A stretch of DNA of 64,000 nt from CAWEYO01 sp963813315 (GTDB lineage Bacteria; Pseudomonadota; Alphaproteobacteria; Rhizobiales; Rhizobiaceae): contig CAWEYO010000014.1 of NCBI GenBank assembly GCA_963813315.1, positions 220,703 to 284,702 on the forward strand, in the 5' to 3' direction. The stretch's first letter is position 1; every line of letters begins with the position of its first letter. This document shows, one piece after another, positions 8,749-17,892 of this stretch. A program made the position numbers and the translations under genes. The notes under the pieces are model-generated. The model searched no databases. It was not told where the DNA came from and worked only from the letters and a program-made list of their open reading frames with translations.

Positions 8749-9045
8749 ATGCACGGTTCCGGGGAAATCTTCGCAGCCGACACAGCCATAGAAACGCTGG
8801 TTCACGTCACCAACATCGGGACGACGGACACGGCCTTCACTGTCGCTGTCTACACGAGAGACCAGTTCAATGGCAAAAAAGCACTTGAGGCGCTGAAAGC
8901 CGCGATTGCTGACATACTCAACCACTGGAATACGGACAAATATCAGTTACCGCCCGTTGTGACCCTTGACGACGGCAAGGTGGACTACCAGCACTACCGT
9001 TTGGAACGGTCGATAGCGGCGGGCTTCACAGATCCACACAGGTGA
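8749..9045 (+). CDS. Small protein of unknown function in the exosortase locus
   Basis: A 98-residue soluble protein between the ATPase and the predicted exosortase substrate. ATG 8749 is preceded by ACGAGGG at proper spacing; an in-frame ATG at 8719 is the alternative. The N-terminal half (ETLVHVTNIGTTDTAFTVAV) looks like beta strands, the middle (GKKALEALKAAIADILNHW) a helix. No signal peptide, membrane segment or catalytic motif is visible and I do not recognise the family. Position suggests a link with the EPS/exosortase genes. Confidence 0.5.
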   Translation: MHGSGEIFAADTAIETLVHVTNIGTTDTAFTVAVYTRDQFNGKKALEALKAAIADILNHWNTDKYQLPPVVTLDDGKVDYQHYRLERSIAAGFTDPHR

Positions 9046-9264
9046 TCGCAGCGTCGCTTGCCGCCAAGTGAGGCGTACAAACCCCTGTCACCCGGATTGT
9101 GGCGAGCGATCGGGAAGCACCGGAGTTGCTCGAGGCAAAGTGGGAGTTTCAACGTTTACGCCTCTCGGTGATTCTAATGAACCAGCTTCACCCAATAGGT
9201 GTCTGAGTTGCTCAGCCCCAGAGTTCTACAATATCAACTCGCTCAAGTATTCCGGGAGGCAGAA

Positions 9265-9483
9265 ATGTCAGTTCTTCGAGCCCTCATTTGTGCGGCGCTG
9301 GTTGCCTTTGTCGTGTCCCCAACCCTGGCGCAGCTGCGGCCGGGTTCACCTCCTCCCAGCGGCACCCGCGGCGCGCCCGGGCCGGTGGCTGGCGTCGGTG
9401 TTCCGGCTCTTGTGGCGGTCGGCGGCTACATTTGGTTCATACGGCGCAAGCGGCGGGGCAAGGCAAAGAAGCACTCGGAATGA
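9265..9483 (+). CDS. Predicted exosortase substrate with C-terminal sorting signal
   Basis: A 72-residue exported protein. ATG 9265 follows GGGAGGC at good spacing. A signal peptide (MSVLRALICAALVAFVVSP, cleavage near TLAQ) is followed by a Pro/Gly-rich spacer and then a tripartite C-terminus: conserved-looking motif PGPVAGVGVPAL, hydrophobic segment VAVGGYIWFI and a basic cluster RRKRRGKAKK. This is the architecture of PEP-CTERM-like exosortase targets, although the motif is PGPxAG rather than PEP. The gene sits directly before the exosortase gene, so it is probably a dedicated substrate. The mature protein would be tiny; its role is unknown. Confidence 0.75.
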   Translation: MSVLRALICAALVAFVVSPTLAQLRPGSPPPSGTRGAPGPVAGVGVPALVAVGGYIWFIRRKRRGKAKKHSE

Positions 9484-9538
9484 GCTTCGCGCGCAGCAGG
9501 CAAGGCTTTCAAGACAGTCTGTTGTTGAAGATCGTCCC

Positions 9539-10360
9539 TTGCAGGCTGAATCGGCGTCGTTTTCTCGACCACTTTTCTTCGCTGCACTTGTTGCGATTGG
9601 ATTTGCAAACGGCATCAGCGAAAAGGTCTACCGATCCGTGGCCGAATACGGATTTGCGACGGCGATGTCTGTCACGTTTGACATCAGCGTCATCCTTTGG
9701 GGTGCCTGCCTTGCTGCACTGGCAACGCTTGTCCGCGCGCCTGAGGACCCATTTCGACGCAGCGATTACGCAATCGGACTTTTGGCCGGCCTAACCTTCA
9801 TCGCGCCGGTGCCGGCGGTGAGCTGGTTGGGCCTTTGCCTGATTGCCATTCATTTGCGCGCCACAGCTTCTCACGCCATGATGCGTCGTGCAGCGGCAAT
9901 TGTTTTCGCGCTTACGCTTCCGCTTTTCTGGTCCCGCATTGTCTTTGCTGCCTTCAGCGAAACGATACTTCGCATTGATGCCCAGCTTGTCGGCTGGCTG
10001 ATTGGCACGGCGGCGACGGGCAATGTCGTGCCGCTTGCCGACGGCTCCGGTTCGATGTTCATTGCTCCGGGATGCTCATCGGTGGCAAATTTGACGCTTG
10101 CCATCTTGAGTGCCGCAACCTTCGTCAATCTGCGCAGCGGTCGTTGGTCGCCCTCTACACTTGCCTGGACCACAGCGAGCGCGGCCACTGTTGTTGCTAT
10201 CAACCTCATACGCATCAGCCTGATTGGTGTTTATCCAGAACAATTCGACCTGATCCACGGGCCAGCCGGTGCCGCCGTGGCTAATATCTTTACGCTCTTG
10301 GCTATCGTCTCCGTCGGCTACCACAAGATTGGCCATGATGATGCGCCTTTCAACCGCTAG
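9539..10360 (+). CDS. Exosortase/archaeosortase family transpeptidase
   Basis: Multi-pass inner-membrane cysteine transpeptidase, expected to cleave the C-terminal signal of the neighbouring small exported protein and pass it to an acceptor. The catalytic triad of the family is present in order: Cys ~179 (APGCSSV), Arg ~225 (NLIRISL) and His ~240 (IHGPAG), all close to membrane segments. About seven to eight hydrophobic segments fit the fold. The start is uncertain: no ATG lies ahead of the first membrane segment, so TTG 9539 is proposed, 56 bp after the substrate gene. Its 3' end overlaps the next gene by 26 bp, indicating coupling. Confidence 0.88.
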   Translation: MQAESASFSRPLFFAALVAIGFANGISEKVYRSVAEYGFATAMSVTFDISVILWGACLAALATLVRAPEDPFRRSDYAIGLLAGLTFIAPVPAVSWLGLCLIAIHLRATASHAMMRRAAAIVFALTLPLFWSRIVFAAFSETILRIDAQLVGWLIGTAATGNVVPLADGSGSMFIAPGCSSVANLTLAILSAATFVNLRSGRWSPSTLAWTTASAATVVAINLIRISLIGVYPEQFDLIHGPAGAAVANIFTLLAIVSVGYHKIGHDDAPFNR

Positions 10361-10814
10361 CCTTGCCTTCGCAGTACTGCTTGCCGCCAGCCTTGCCAGC
10401 AAGGCTTTCGGCCTGAAAGAAACAAGTCGTGCCGGGCCCGATGAAGACAGGGCCGTTTCATATCTGGAGGAGCGCGGCCTGACCGTCAATTCCGCTGATC
10501 GCTATGCAGCCTCGATATGGACAATAGCAACGCGGGGCGCATGCCAGGTGCGTATTGCCAACGTTTCGCCGGAAGGCTGGTCACGCGCGATTGTCGCTGA
10601 ACAGACAGTGGGCGAACACTTGGTGTACGTGTTCGATGGCCAGCTCTACGCCGAACAGCCAGTTATGCGTACCATGCTTGAAAATTATCTTCGCCGGCTC
10701 GTTCGCTACTTTGGATACCCGGCGCCCGATCTTCAGATACGGGCTATCGCTGTCTCCCCAGCCTGTCCGCCTGATCTGTTGCGTTCGGAAGATGCATTGC
10801 GGCTTTCACAGTGA
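10335..10814 (+). CDS. Exported exosortase-associated small protein
   Basis: A 159-residue protein with a clear signal peptide (MMMRLSTASLAFAVLLAASLASKAFG) beginning inside the exosortase gene; three consecutive ATGs (10335, 10338, 10341) could initiate. The mature part has two cysteines (RGACQVRI and SPACPPD) that could form a periplasmic disulphide, and no known catalytic motif. The 26-bp overlap with the exosortase gene argues for translational coupling and a shared role. Small exported accessory proteins are often found after exosortases; function unknown. Confidence 0.65.
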   Translation: MMMRLSTASLAFAVLLAASLASKAFGLKETSRAGPDEDRAVSYLEERGLTVNSADRYAASIWTIATRGACQVRIANVSPEGWSRAIVAEQTVGEHLVYVFDGQLYAEQPVMRTMLENYLRRLVRYFGYPAPDLQIRAIAVSPACPPDLLRSEDALRLSQ

Positions 10815-10990
10815 AACAGCGCATCGAGGCATGTCGGTTTGGACTTGCGCAAGTGGGCAGCGCGCCGAAGCAGACGCACGCGCTCAATGAAACTCGGCCA
10901 CTTCACCGCGCGGCAGCTCTTGGCCGGCATGCGGAAATCCATCCGTGGTGACGCACGCACTCACCGTCACGACGTGGCGAGTGTTTTTTC

Positions 10991-12412
10991 GTGACAGAGT
11001 CCCATAACAATCTTCGAGTCGCGCTGTGGGCTCCTGTGGCGCTGCTGATTCTGGCGGCCACCGCGGTCCCTGTAGAGATGCGGGAACTAGGGCGCACAAC
11101 GCTGAACTTCGGAATATCTCCTGCAGACTTCGCCGTAAACGTCGTGGGATACGTGCCTTTGGGACTTGCTCTCGCCGGGTTAGGCTCGCTGCGAGCTGTA
11201 GTCGCGGCAGCCCTGATCTCGACGATCGCGGAAGTCAGCCAGTTCGCGATGATGCACCGCGACCCTTCCGTGACAGATATCCTCGCCAACACCATCGGCG
11301 CAGCACTCGGGGTCGGGGCCAGCGCCCGCTGGAAGATGCGGCCTCTAGAACTCGGTCTGAACAGGTGGACAGGATTGGGAGCTGCGATCGCGGCGAGCGC
11401 GATTGTTCTTTGGGCCTTCATTCCGGCGGTGGATCCCATCAATACGCGGGGGTTCACATCGCCGGGAGCGCTCGAGGCCCATTGGAAACTCGACGAGTCG
11501 GGCGGAACCACCGCAGAGGATTCCTCCGGGCACGGCTTGAACGGCAAATTCCACAACCCGCCCAAACGCGTAGCGGGAGTCCTCCATGGCGCCGCCGCGT
11601 TCGATGGCGCCACCAACTCGATCGACTTCGACCTGTCCACAGCTCTTCGGCTCGCAGGTAGCATGACCATCACCGCGTGGATCAATTCGTCAAGGTTTCC
11701 AGAGGATGACGCGCCCGTGGTATCGCAGTTCAGCGGCAATGCCGGCTACCAATTGGATACGACGGTTGACAGCGGACCACGCACGATCGGCTTCAAGCTG
11801 ACCGACGCGGATGGGAAACTCATGGCTCGGTACGGAGTCACTCCTCTCCCGTTGAACACGTGGCGACACATCGCGGGCGTGTACAACGCTCCGGCGCGAA
11901 CTCTGGACGTCTACCTCGATGGCGAGCTGGATAACGGCTACCTCCTTGGCCCGGTAACGTCACAGCAGCGCAGCTCGCGCGAGGGCGTTTCTGTGGGAAG
12001 GCGCAGGGACTTAAGAGAGTTCGAGTTTGCCGGTTCCATTGACGATGTCCGAGTCTACTCGCTGGCGCTGACTAAAGCTGAGATAGAGGCGGTGATGCGC
12101 GGCGACCGTATCGATGGTTTGAGAGAACACAATGAAAGCCCACAAGCGGCTGAGCCCATACGCATGTCCGATCGCCAGGACACGACAATCCCGCCGGCGG
12201 CGGCTGCGCTGGGGATACTGACGGCAATCGCCATTCTCAGCCTGCTGCGCTCAGCCGGACGGGTGGTTTGCCTGCTTGCCAGTCTGCTCGCCGGGTTGCT
12301 TCTTCTGCCTCCGGTGTTTGCGTATCTGCCTTCCTTCAACCTGTGGCTGATACCGCTGGTGAGTCTTGCCGGAGGCGCGTCCGTGGCGCTGGCAACGCGG
12401 AGCTCGCTGTGA
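10991..12412 (+). CDS. VanZ-family membrane protein with LamG/ConA-like domain
   Basis: A 473-residue protein in three parts. Residues ~10-145 are a VanZ-like module (NVVGYVPLGLALAGLG, STIAEVSQFAM, SVTDILANTIGAALG). Residues ~155-375 are a LamG/concanavalin-type sugar-binding domain (HWKLDESGGTTAEDSSGHGL, SMTITAWI, NTWRHIAGVYN, GSIDDVRVYSLAL). The C-terminus (~395-473) has hydrophobic segments. VanZ-type proteins recur in exosortase/EPS loci, where the VanZ-LamG pairing could present a carbohydrate-binding domain outside the inner membrane. GTG start at 10991. It closes the EPS/exosortase region on this strand. Confidence 0.82.
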   Translation: MTESHNNLRVALWAPVALLILAATAVPVEMRELGRTTLNFGISPADFAVNVVGYVPLGLALAGLGSLRAVVAAALISTIAEVSQFAMMHRDPSVTDILANTIGAALGVGASARWKMRPLELGLNRWTGLGAAIAASAIVLWAFIPAVDPINTRGFTSPGALEAHWKLDESGGTTAEDSSGHGLNGKFHNPPKRVAGVLHGAAAFDGATNSIDFDLSTALRLAGSMTITAWINSSRFPEDDAPVVSQFSGNAGYQLDTTVDSGPRTIGFKLTDADGKLMARYGVTPLPLNTWRHIAGVYNAPARTLDVYLDGELDNGYLLGPVTSQQRSSREGVSVGRRRDLREFEFAGSIDDVRVYSLALTKAEIEAVMRGDRIDGLREHNESPQAAEPIRMSDRQDTTIPPAAAALGILTAIAILSLLRSAGRVVCLLASLLAGLLLLPPVFAYLPSFNLWLIPLVSLAGGASVALATRSSL

Positions 12413-12555
12413 CCGGCCCGCGGCCCATCCGGCAGCGCCTGAGCCGAGGCAAGACGCCCGTCGCGTCAACCGTCGGGTCCAACATGACCGCGCTCAGACA
12501 GATATGAGAATTCTTGCATTGAAGGAGGGGTTCTCCGAATTTCGGGTCCGATGCC

Positions 12556-14370
12556 CTAACCGCGATTTATCGCGACGAGGTGCCCATCACCGACATCATG
12601 AAGCCTGACTTTGAAAGGTTCTTCGCCCAGCGGGTGGACAGGGCTCGGAATATCGCGGTCGAGGCGCGCGAAACGCCGCCGACGAAGCCTCGGATCGGGT
12701 ACCGGCACGGCCTCGATGAGGCGCCTGGTGTAGGGGTGGCGCGGATTTGAAAAGATCTGATCGCGTGTGCCCATCTCGACGATCTGGCCAAGATACATGA
12801 CGGCAACTCGATCCGAGATGTTTTCAACCACCGCCATGTCGTGGGAAATGAACAGGTAGGCTACTGCGAACTCCCGCTGCAGCTCCGTCAGCAACTCAAG
12901 CACGCGCGCCCGAACGGACACGTCGAGAGCCGACACGCTTTCGTCGGCGATGATCAGCTTTGGCCGAAGCGCCAGGGCGCGCGCAATGCAGATGCGCTGA
13001 CGCTGACCGCCCGAAAACTCATGCGGATAGCGCTCCATCTGGTCGGCGGAAAGCCCAACGCGTTCGAAGAGGGCCGCGACGCGGCCAGCCCGCTCCTCTC
13101 TCGATCTGACGCCATGGACCAATAGCGGCTCTGCGACGAGATCGCCCACGCGCATCCGCGGATCGAGCGAGGAATAGGGATCCTGAAAGATCATCTGCAC
13201 GTCACGGCGCCACACCTTGCGCTCGTTGCGGTCAAGGGAAGCCAGGTTGCGGCCGCCGATCAAGATCTCACCGCTGTATGGCGCCAGGCCTGCAATCGCC
13301 TTGGCAGTCGTCGACTTGCCGCAACCGGATTCGCCAACCAGTGACAGCGTCTCGCTCGGCGCAATGGCAAAGCTCACGCCTTCGACGGCGTGCACGCGGC
13401 GATCCACCCTCCCGAAGACGCCGCCCCGCAGATCGAAGCGGACGTAAAGGTCGCGAACCGCCGCGACATGCTGAGGCTTGTGCAAGACGTCCATATCCCT
13501 GGAGCTTTGCCGGCCCGCACCGCTCCCTATGCGCGGCACGGCAGCAAGAAGCTCGCGCGTGTAGTCGGCCCGCGGGCTTGCGAAGACGCCGGCGGCGCTC
13601 CCCTGCTCCACCATGCGGCCGTATCGCATGACAATGACCCGGTCCGCCATTTCCGCGACCACGCCCATGTCGTGGGTGATCAGGATGACCGCGGTGCCCT
13701 GCTCGCGCTGGAGATCGCGCAACAGTTCCAGCACCTCGCCCTGCACGGTGACGTCCAACGCCGTTGTCGGCTCGTCGGCGATCAGAACGTCGGGTTCCAG
13801 CGCAAGAGCCATGGCAATCATTACGCGCTGGCGCATGCCGCCGGAAAGCTCGTGCGGAAACTGCCTCATGCGGCTCTCGGCTTCCGGAATGCGGACAGCC
13901 TTCAGCGCCTCAACGGCGCGCCGGCGCGCTTCGCCGCGCGAGAAGGCCGTGTGGGCTTCGATCGCTTCGATCAACTGGCGGCCGATCGACATGACCGGGT
14001 TGAGCGAGGTCATCGGCTCCTGGAAGATCATGGCGATGCGGTCGCCGCGAATGCGGCGCATCCGGCTTTCGCCGAGGGTCGCGAGATCGACATCGCCAAG
14101 ATGTATTGCGCCGGCCGATATGTGAACGGCGGGCTTCGGCAGAAGGCCCATGATCGCCAGCGCGGTCATCGACTTGCCGGAGCCGGATTCGCCGGCGATG
14201 CAAAGCGTCTCACCTCGGTTGAGCACGAAGGAGAGGTCGGAAACGATGGCCCTTTCGCCCACCTCGCCGCGCAGGGAAACGGTCAGGCCCGAGATGCTCA
14301 ATGCCGGCCGGTCTTCGGCAGGATGGTCCGGGGCAAAGGCCCCGGACCGATTGGCGCTGCCTGCTGACAT
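12556..14370 (-). CDS. Peptide-type ABC transporter ATPase with two fused nucleotide-binding domains
   Basis: A 604-residue cytoplasmic ATPase joining the two subunits that are separate in Dpp/Opp systems. Domain 1 (~20-270): Walker A GESGSGKS, Q-loop IFQEPMTSLNP, signature LSGGMRQR, Walker B VLIADEPTTALD. Domain 2 (~300-560): GESGCGKS, IFQDPYSSLDP, FSGGQRQR, LIIADESVSALD. The second Walker B ends DES rather than the usual DEP. The C-terminus HPYTRRLIEAVPVPDP is the family oligopeptide tail. ATG 14370 overlaps the end of the upstream amidase gene, so the two are cotranslated. Confidence 0.92.
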   Translation of the reverse strand: MSAGSANRSGAFAPDHPAEDRPALSISGLTVSLRGEVGERAIVSDLSFVLNRGETLCIAGESGSGKSMTALAIMGLLPKPAVHISAGAIHLGDVDLATLGESRMRRIRGDRIAMIFQEPMTSLNPVMSIGRQLIEAIEAHTAFSRGEARRRAVEALKAVRIPEAESRMRQFPHELSGGMRQRVMIAMALALEPDVLIADEPTTALDVTVQGEVLELLRDLQREQGTAVILITHDMGVVAEMADRVIVMRYGRMVEQGSAAGVFASPRADYTRELLAAVPRIGSGAGRQSSRDMDVLHKPQHVAAVRDLYVRFDLRGGVFGRVDRRVHAVEGVSFAIAPSETLSLVGESGCGKSTTAKAIAGLAPYSGEILIGGRNLASLDRNERKVWRRDVQMIFQDPYSSLDPRMRVGDLVAEPLLVHGVRSREERAGRVAALFERVGLSADQMERYPHEFSGGQRQRICIARALALRPKLIIADESVSALDVSVRARVLELLTELQREFAVAYLFISHDMAVVENISDRVAVMYLGQIVEMGTRDQIFSNPRHPYTRRLIEAVPVPDPRLRRRRFARLDRDIPSPVHPLGEEPFKVRLHDVGDGHLVAINRG

Positions 14371-15314
14371 CACTCGAACACGCAACGCGGGAAATAGAAG
14401 GACACTACCCAATTCGGCATGTCGACAATCTCGCTGATGCGCAGGTCACCACAGACCGAGACGAGCATATAGGCTTCCACCGGGTCCATCTGATATCGGC
14501 CGGTGAGGAGGTCGATCATTTGGGCGACCGCGCTCCTGGCGCCCTCCATCAGGTCAGGGCCGATACCGGTCGTGACCTCGTAGCCCTTTGTGTCGAAATG
14601 GCGCGCCACCGGCCCCGGCGTCGTGAAGCGCGGCGTCTTCAGCCTGGCATCCTTGACCAGATCGAGGGTGAGCACCACCTCCATCGGGCTCTCGATCGCC
14701 GTCCCGCAAACCTCGCCGTCGCCCTGCGCGGCGTGCGTGTCGCCCACCGAGAACAGTGCGCCCGCAACCTCAACCGGCAGATACAGGATGGTACCCGCCG
14801 CAAGATCGCGGATGTCGAGATTGCCGCCAACCCGCCTTGGCGGGACCACCGAATGGTGGCCGCTTTCGCCGGGTGCGTTGCCGATCGTGCCGGCGAATGG
14901 CTTGAGCGGCACACGGCCGTTCCTGCCGAAAAGGGCCGGCTCCAGCGATGAGGCGTCATACTTCCAGATGTTCAGCGCCGGCTCCTTGAAGTCGTCGGCA
15001 AGCAGGCCGAAACCCGGAATGTTGGCCGTCCAGCCGAAGCCGGACGGCTTGAACGCCTCGATCGTCACTTTCAGAGCGTCGCCTGGCTCCGCCCCCTCGA
15101 CGAAGATCGGCCCGGTGACCGGGTTAACCTTGGCGAAGTCGAGTCTGGTCACGTCACTGAGAGTGCTGGCGGCCGTGAGCTGGCCTCCCGACGCGTCGAG
15201 ACACTGGAACTCGACCGTCGAGCCGGGCGCAATCCTCTCGGCTGGGGCAAGACTGTTGTCCCAGCCGAAGTGATGATGCCGGCGGTGTATCGTATAGTCG
15301 CGTTTACTGGACAT
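14370..15314 (-). CDS. Acetamidase/formamidase family amidohydrolase
   Basis: A 314-residue protein of the FmdA/AmdA family, which hydrolyses short amides to ammonia and an acid. Family features: N-terminal HHFGWDNSLAPAERIAPGS, GPIFVEGAEPGD, the PPRRVGGNLD segment, and VGDTHAAQGDGEVCGTAIE, which carries the metal- and substrate-site acidic/His residues. It overlaps the upstream solute-binding protein gene by 11 bp and its stop overlaps the ATPase start. An amidase embedded in a peptide-type importer suggests the imported compound is an amide or is broken down to one; the true substrate is unknown. Confidence 0.85.
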   Translation of the reverse strand: MSSKRDYTIHRRHHHFGWDNSLAPAERIAPGSTVEFQCLDASGGQLTAASTLSDVTRLDFAKVNPVTGPIFVEGAEPGDALKVTIEAFKPSGFGWTANIPGFGLLADDFKEPALNIWKYDASSLEPALFGRNGRVPLKPFAGTIGNAPGESGHHSVVPPRRVGGNLDIRDLAAGTILYLPVEVAGALFSVGDTHAAQGDGEVCGTAIESPMEVVLTLDLVKDARLKTPRFTTPGPVARHFDTKGYEVTTGIGPDLMEGARSAVAQMIDLLTGRYQMDPVEAYMLVSVCGDLRISEIVDMPNWVVSFYFPRCVFE

Positions 15315-16947
15315 CGTTCAGATATATGTAGTCATAGTGGATGGGGATATGGACCGGATCGACATAGAGCACGTCGGCCCCGGCCATGCGGGGCGAGCGC
15401 ATCGTGAAGCGCTTCTCGTTGAAGACCGGCGCCCACGGGGCGTCCTCCATGATTTTCGTGTATATTTCGCTCCACATCTTGCTGCGCTCCCCGGCCTTGG
15501 CAGGATCGGTGATGGAATCCGCCTCCGCGGCCTTCGCATCCAGATCCTTGTTGCAGTACCAGGCCCAGTTCCAGCCACCCTGCACTGCGCCTCCGCAGCC
15601 GAGGATCGGGCCGTAGAAGTTTGACGGGTCCGGGAAGTCCGCGATCCAGGCCATGCCGCCCGACCAGATCATCGGCGCGCCATCCTTTTCGCCGCCGGCT
15701 GCGATCACATTCGCCTGGGCGAGAGACTGCAGGTTCGCCTTGATGCCGACCGCGGCCAGATCCTGCTGGATCGCCTGCGCGATGCGCGGATTGGGGTCGG
15801 TGTTCATGGCAAACAGCTCGGTCTCGAAGCCGTCGGGGTGGCCTGCTTCCGCCAACAATGCCTTGGCTTTCTCCGGGTCGTAGGCATAGCCCGTGTAGTT
15901 TTTGTCGTAGCCGGGCATGGACGGCGGTAGCGGCTGGTTGGCAGGTGCGGCCCGATTGTTGATCAACTGGACAATCCGGTCCTTGTTGATCGCCATGTTC
16001 ACCGCTTGCCGTACCTTCGCATTGTCGAACGGCGCCATCTGCGTATTCATCGTGATGTAGCCGGTGTGCAATTGGCCGCCCACGACGACGCGAGCCTTCT
16101 GCTGGGGATCGGCCATGACTTCCTGGAACTTCGCCGGGGGAATACCGTCGCCGGGCACGTCAACCTCGCCTTTCTGCAGGCGCAACAGCGCGACAATCGG
16201 CTCCTGGCCTATCTCGAAGGTGATCTTGTCGAGGTAAGGCAAGCCCTTGCGCCAGTAGTCCGCATTCCGCTCGAAGACGAGCCGCTGGCCAAGCGTCCAT
16301 TCCGTGAGCTTGAAGGCGCCGGTACCGACAGGATGCTTGCCGAAGTCAGCTCCGTACTTTTCGACTTCCTCCTTTGGCACAACATGCGAGAAGTTGATCG
16401 CCATCACATGCAGGAAGGTCGCATCGGGGCGCGTAAGCTCGATCTTGACAGTAAGCGGATCGACGACAGTCACACCTTCAAGGTTTTCCGCAGTGCCAGC
16501 GGCGACCGCATCGAACCCCTTGATCGAACCGAAGAATCCAGCACCAGGGCTCTGCGTCTTGGGGTTGGCAACGCGCTCGAGCGAGTATTTCACGTCATCG
16601 GCCGTCATCTCGCGGCCGTTGTGGAATTTTACGCCCGACCGCAGCTTGAAGGTGAAGGTCTTGCCGTCGGGCGAGATTTCGTAGCTTTCCGCGAGCTCCG
16701 GGCGCAGGTTCGTGGTGCCCGGGTCGTAGTCCATCAGTCCGTCGAAAAGGCTCTTGATCATCGACCAGTTCTGCCAGTCATAGCCGATCGCAGGATCAAG
16801 TGTCGCGACGTCGTCCTTGTAGGTAATGGTGATTGCGCCGCCTTGCTTGGCGTTCGGGTCAAGAGGCTCTTCTGCACCGGCGGGCGCCGCTGCGAGCATT
16901 AGCGCCAGCATCGATGCGGCGACTGTGGAAGCTGGAAAGAGTTTCAT
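15304..16947 (-). CDS. Periplasmic solute-binding protein, family 5 (peptide/opine/nickel type)
   Basis: A 547-residue SBP_bac_5 protein with a signal peptide (MKLFPASTVAASMLALMLAAAPAGA) and no lipobox. Family motifs: SLFDGLMDYDPGTTNLRPEL, the signature YEISPDGKTFTFKLRSGVKFHNG, HPVGTGAFKL and VRQAVNMAINKDRI. It lies 24 bp downstream of a permease gene, in the order permease-permease-SBP-amidase-ATPase. Ligand specificity cannot be read from sequence; the neighbouring amidase is the only hint. Confidence 0.92.
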   Translation of the reverse strand: MKLFPASTVAASMLALMLAAAPAGAEEPLDPNAKQGGAITITYKDDVATLDPAIGYDWQNWSMIKSLFDGLMDYDPGTTNLRPELAESYEISPDGKTFTFKLRSGVKFHNGREMTADDVKYSLERVANPKTQSPGAGFFGSIKGFDAVAAGTAENLEGVTVVDPLTVKIELTRPDATFLHVMAINFSHVVPKEEVEKYGADFGKHPVGTGAFKLTEWTLGQRLVFERNADYWRKGLPYLDKITFEIGQEPIVALLRLQKGEVDVPGDGIPPAKFQEVMADPQQKARVVVGGQLHTGYITMNTQMAPFDNAKVRQAVNMAINKDRIVQLINNRAAPANQPLPPSMPGYDKNYTGYAYDPEKAKALLAEAGHPDGFETELFAMNTDPNPRIAQAIQQDLAAVGIKANLQSLAQANVIAAGGEKDGAPMIWSGGMAWIADFPDPSNFYGPILGCGGAVQGGWNWAWYCNKDLDAKAAEADSITDPAKAGERSKMWSEIYTKIMEDAPWAPVFNEKRFTMRSPRMAGADVLYVDPVHIPIHYDYIYLNDVQ

Positions 16948-16971
16948 GCGCGTTCCCTTTCTCTGTCGACT

Positions 16972-17892
16972 TCACCTGAGTTTGATGCGGGGATCGATTA
17001 ACGGCGCGACGGCGTCGGCGATCAGGTTGCCGATGACGATGGCGCAGGCCGACACCAGCGTGACGCCCATGATGATCGGAACGTCGACGCGCTGAATTGC
17101 CTGCCAGGCAAGCTGGCCGATACCCGGCCAGCCGAACACACTCTCGACGACCACGATGCCGCTCATGAACAGACCGATATCGATGCCGACCATGGCGATG
17201 ACCGGCAGGATCGCGTTCGGCAGAGCGTGACGGAACAGAATGGCGCGGCCGGCCAGTCCCTTGGCGCGGGCCGTGCGGATATAGTCCTGGCGGAGCACGT
17301 CGATCATGGACGAGCGTGTCATGCGTGAGTACCAGCCCGCCCCCAGAATGCCGAGCGTCAACGAGGGGAGCACAAGGTGACGCCAGGTGCCGTAGCCACC
17401 GATCGGGAACCAGCCGAGCCGAACGGCAAACACATAGAGCAGCAGCAGGCCAACGACGAACTGAGGTGCCGAGACTCCGACGAAAGAGCCGACCATCAGC
17501 GTCTGATCGACCGCGGTGCCGCGCTTCACGGCGGCGACCAGGCCCGTGGTGAGGCCGATGATCACTTCACAAAGGATCGCGCCAACCATCAACAGAAGGC
17601 TGGCCGGCAGCCGCGAAACGATGAGTTCCGATACTTCCGACCGTTGAATGTAGGAGCGTCCGAGATCGCCCGCCAGGAGACGGGTAAGGTAGCGCCAGTA
17701 CTGGACGACGAAGGGCTGGTCGAGGCCAAGCTGCTGTCGGATGCTCTCCACGGTCTGCGGCGTTGCGCTTCGCCCGGCGATCTGGCGCACGGGGTCGGCC
17801 GGCAGAAGATAGAGCAGGGCAAACGTGATCAATGACACGCCCAGCAATATGATCACCGAATGGACAACACGGCGCCCGAGATAGGCGATCAT
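16972..17892 (-). CDS. Peptide-type ABC transporter permease, DppB class
   Basis: A 306-residue permease with six membrane helices. The N-terminus MIAYLGRRVVHSVIILLGVSLITFALLYLLPADP and the DxxxxQLGLDQPFVVQYW segment are typical of DppB/GsiC; the EAA loop appears as DYIRTARAKGLAGRAILFRHALPNAILPV. Its start overlaps the upstream DppC-class gene by 4 bp (ATGA), indicating coupled translation. Confidence 0.92.
   Translation of the reverse strand: MIAYLGRRVVHSVIILLGVSLITFALLYLLPADPVRQIAGRSATPQTVESIRQQLGLDQPFVVQYWRYLTRLLAGDLGRSYIQRSEVSELIVSRLPASLLLMVGAILCEVIIGLTTGLVAAVKRGTAVDQTLMVGSFVGVSAPQFVVGLLLLYVFAVRLGWFPIGGYGTWRHLVLPSLTLGILGAGWYSRMTRSSMIDVLRQDYIRTARAKGLAGRAILFRHALPNAILPVIAMVGIDIGLFMSGIVVVESVFGWPGIGQLAWQAIQRVDVPIIMGVTLVSACAIVIGNLIADAVAPLIDPRIKLR

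Noticed and set aside
13390..14367. 325-codon plus-strand frame within the ABC ATPase
   Set aside because: Antisense of a certain gene; no recognised domain.
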